From NCBI RefSeq assembly GCF_019083965.1, contig NZ_JAHRCY010000007.1, forward strand, positions 193,180-257,179: a stretch of 64,000 nt of DNA, given 5' to 3'. This DNA comes from Catellatospora tritici (GTDB lineage: Bacteria > Actinomycetota > Actinomycetes > Mycobacteriales > Micromonosporaceae). The notes below the pieces were generated by a model. That model worked only from the letters and a program-made list of their open reading frames with translations, was not told where the DNA came from and searched no databases. Both the position numbers and the translations under genes were made by a program. Of this stretch, positions 62,293-64,000 are shown piece by piece; position 1 is the first letter of the stretch; each line of letters begins with the position of its first letter.

Positions 62293-64000
62293 TCAGGCTC
62301 CGGTGAACCGGGCGAACACGCGGTGCAGCACGTCGCGGCTCTCGCCGTGCAGCTCGTCACCGCTCCACGACTCGCGCAACTCGATCGTCTGTCCGGAATG
62401 GAGCTGGATGGTGGCGCGGATCGGCACCTGCTTGGTGACCGTCACCTTCGTGATCTCCTCGTACGGCACGAACCGGTGCGCCTGGGCCAGCTCGGCCAGC
62501 GGGGTCGACGAGATCATCGCGAGCATCCGCTGGGTGCCCTCGTCCTTGTCGCCCTTGGTGGGCACCGCGATCAGGCCGTTGTCCAGCACCAGCAGATCGG
62601 CCTCCACCCCGCCGAAGGTGACGTTGCCCAGCCCCGCGATCACCTCGGCGTTGCGGGCGTTGGCCGTGGTCTCCTGCACCACCGCTGCGGTCGCCTCGAT
62701 GCCGAGCTCGCGCAGCCGCTCCTGCGCCTGCGGCAGCGTGTCGGGGTCGACCGCCAGCTTGGCCACCGGTGCCAGGTCCAGGTCCGCGCCGGCGGAGGTG
62801 ACCAGCACCGGACCGCTCGCCCACGACTCGCGCCAGCGGTAGCGCTCCGAACGCACCGCCGCGAGCATCAGCAGCAGCTCCAGCGGTTCGGCGAACTTCT
62901 GCGCCGCCTCACGCTCGGGCACGTCGGCGAAGAACGCTCGGCCCAGCTCGGAGGCCCGGCCCGCGGCCAGCGCGGAGAGCACCTCGGCCAGCCCGACCCG
63001 GGCCACGCCGAGCCGTCGCGCGACCTCGCGGAAGATCCCGTCGGCGGCCTCCTGCAGCTGGCGGTCGGCGGTGACGGCGGTGAACCGCTCCCACGGCAGC
63101 ACCTCCCGACCGCGGACGTTCACCGCCATGCCGTGCAGCCGGTGGCTGACCTCGGGCAGGTTCGGCACCAGGTCGGTGGCCCGGCGCAGGTCGTTGCTCG
63201 GCGTGCCCTCCGGCAGGGCCTCGATGGCGGCGATGCGGGTGTGCAGCGGCGGGTGCGTGTCCCAGCGCGAACCCGGCTCCGGCTCCGCGACGGCGCGCCG
63301 CCGCAGGTCGGCGATCTCGTCGCGGCGGGCGTCGAGCAGGTCAGTGAAGCGGCCGAAGACATTGTCGGGCAGCAGCCCCAATGCGGCACCGGGGGCGACG
63401 TAGCGACCGAGGTAGAAGTCGTACGCCTTGGCCACGACGTGGACCTCGGTCAGCGCGGCGATCGCGGCCCGCCTGCCCGCCAGGCGCACCGCCGACGCGT
63501 CGGCCTCCAACTCCTGGCGGCGCGAGGCGGCGTTGTCCACGAGCAGATACATCTGGGCGTACAGGTAGAACGGCCAGCCCGCGACGTTGAACTTGCCGAT
63601 GCGGCCCACGGCGCCCGCGATCGCGATGCGTCCGCGATAGGCGACCGCACCGAGCCGGGTGTGCGCGCCGGAGTAGTGGCCGAGTTCGTGCGCGAGCACC
63701 GCGCGCAGCTGGTCGACGCTCATCGCCTGCAGCAGCGGCAGGCCGAGGTAGAGGTAGCGGTGTCCGGCGATGAGACCGAGCAGCTTGGCCTGCTCCTGCA
63801 CAGCGGCGTTGACCTCGGGCACGATCCGGATCTCGTCCGGCGCGCGGGTGCCGACACCGTCGGCCAGGCGGCGCACCTCGGCCCACAGCTGCGGTGCCTG
63901 CTCCGGCGTCAGGGTCACCCCCGGCATCGGCTCGGTATCGGCCTTGATCGCCTGCCACAGCGCCCAGCCGACACCGCCGATGATCGCCACGAACAGTGGC
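62293..64000 (-). CDS. M48-family metallopeptidase, 5' end beyond the window
   Basis: At least 569 residues are encoded; the frame is open to the window edge, so the N terminus with its membrane helices is incomplete. It has the zinc motif AVLAHELGHYSGAHTR (HExxH) near residue 103 and the third ligand Glu in ELEADASAV near 162. These mark an HtpX/Ste24-like M48 protease. A long C-terminal extension of about 300 residues includes a beta-rich domain near the end (IRATIQLHSGQTIELRESW). It is followed by the membrane protein gene. M48 proteases act in membrane protein quality control; the substrate is unknown. Confidence 0.9.
   Translation of the reverse strand, partial: PLFVAIIGGVGWALWQAIKADTEPMPGVTLTPEQAPQLWAEVRRLADGVGTRAPDEIRIVPEVNAAVQEQAKLLGLIAGHRYLYLGLPLLQAMSVDQLRAVLAHELGHYSGAHTRLGAVAYRGRIAIAGAVGRIGKFNVAGWPFYLYAQMYLLVDNAASRRQELEADASAVRLAGRRAAIAALTEVHVVAKAYDFYLGRYVAPGAALGLLPDNVFGRFTDLLDARRDEIADLRRRAVAEPEPGSRWDTHPPLHTRIAAIEALPEGTPSNDLRRATDLVPNLPEVSHRLHGMAVNVRGREVLPWERFTAVTADRQLQEAADGIFREVARRLGVARVGLAEVLSALAAGRASELGRAFFADVPEREAAQKFAEPLELLLMLAAVRSERYRWRESWASGPVLVTSAGADLDLAPVAKLAVDPDTLPQAQERLRELGIEATAAVVQETTANARNAEVIAGLGNVTFGGVEADLLVLDNGLIAVPTKGDKDEGTQRMLAMISSTPLAELAQAHRFVPYEEITKVTVTKQVPIRATIQLHSGQTIELRESWSGDELHGESRDVLHRVFARFTGA

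Overview
The window is high-GC actinobacterial DNA, most like a Micromonosporaceae chromosome (Catellatospora/Actinoplanes/Micromonospora relatives; genus is inference). Signs are GTG and TTG starts, strong G/C third-position bias, bldC, a DUF3073 gene, the PurSQL form of FGAM synthase, a SoxR without an E. coli-type partner, and short intergenic hairpin repeats.

Layout. 1-2.6 kb (minus strand): a four-gene type VII secretion cassette (YbaB-like protein, EspC-like target, large WXG-type effector, putative immunity protein); the effector has an in-frame amber codon. 2.8-15 kb: tRNA-Lys, an APH-fold protein with a PhyH dioxygenase, a LacI regulator behind a CebR-like operator, a PP2C phosphatase, a secreted GH74-CBM2 xyloglucanase, crtI-idi, a lipoprotein polysaccharide deacetylase, then tRNA-Glu, tRNA-Asp and tRNA-Phe. 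15.0-20.9 kb: a 5.8-kb island lying between tRNA-Phe and a second copy of its 3' half plus terminator. It carries a probable modification-dependent restriction nuclease, a PadR/membrane-protein pair, a 166-bp inverted repeat, a transposase fossil, DUF4279 and pentapeptide-repeat proteins and a cut acetyltransferase, but no integrase. 21-34.5 kb: small membrane proteins, a lipoprotein solute-binding protein with its two halves in reversed order, an intracellular calcium-loop protein, a PrsW-like protease pair, and a TetR + two-permease + two-ATPase ABC operon.

34.5-41.1 kb: five 40-bp tandem repeats, bldC, a DUF8083-like gene, a valine/leucine dehydrogenase, DUF3073, a two-gene radical-SAM cyclophane RiPP locus (amcB-amcA) and a surface protein with a Gly/Tyr/Gln-rich cytoplasmic tail. 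41.2-53.7 kb: purine synthesis (purF, purM; purS-purQ-purL; purB), interrupted by a split transketolase divergent from soxR across an 18-bp SoxR-box-like palindrome, and by a degenerate GT51 protein. 53.8-57.3 kb: thiolase divergent from fabG4-type reductase and MaoC hydratase across a 20-bp perfect palindrome, the same arrangement as mycobacterial fadA2/fabG4-htdX. 57.3-64 kb: tadA with its associated protein, tyrA, a secreted beta-propeller, and a membrane protein coupled to an M48 peptidase that runs off the window.

The features most worth following are the reordered solute-binding protein, the tRNA-Phe island, the amcBA RiPP locus, the amber-interrupted effector, the SoxR-transketolase intergenic region, and dispersed hairpin repeats that share an ATCTTGG loop.
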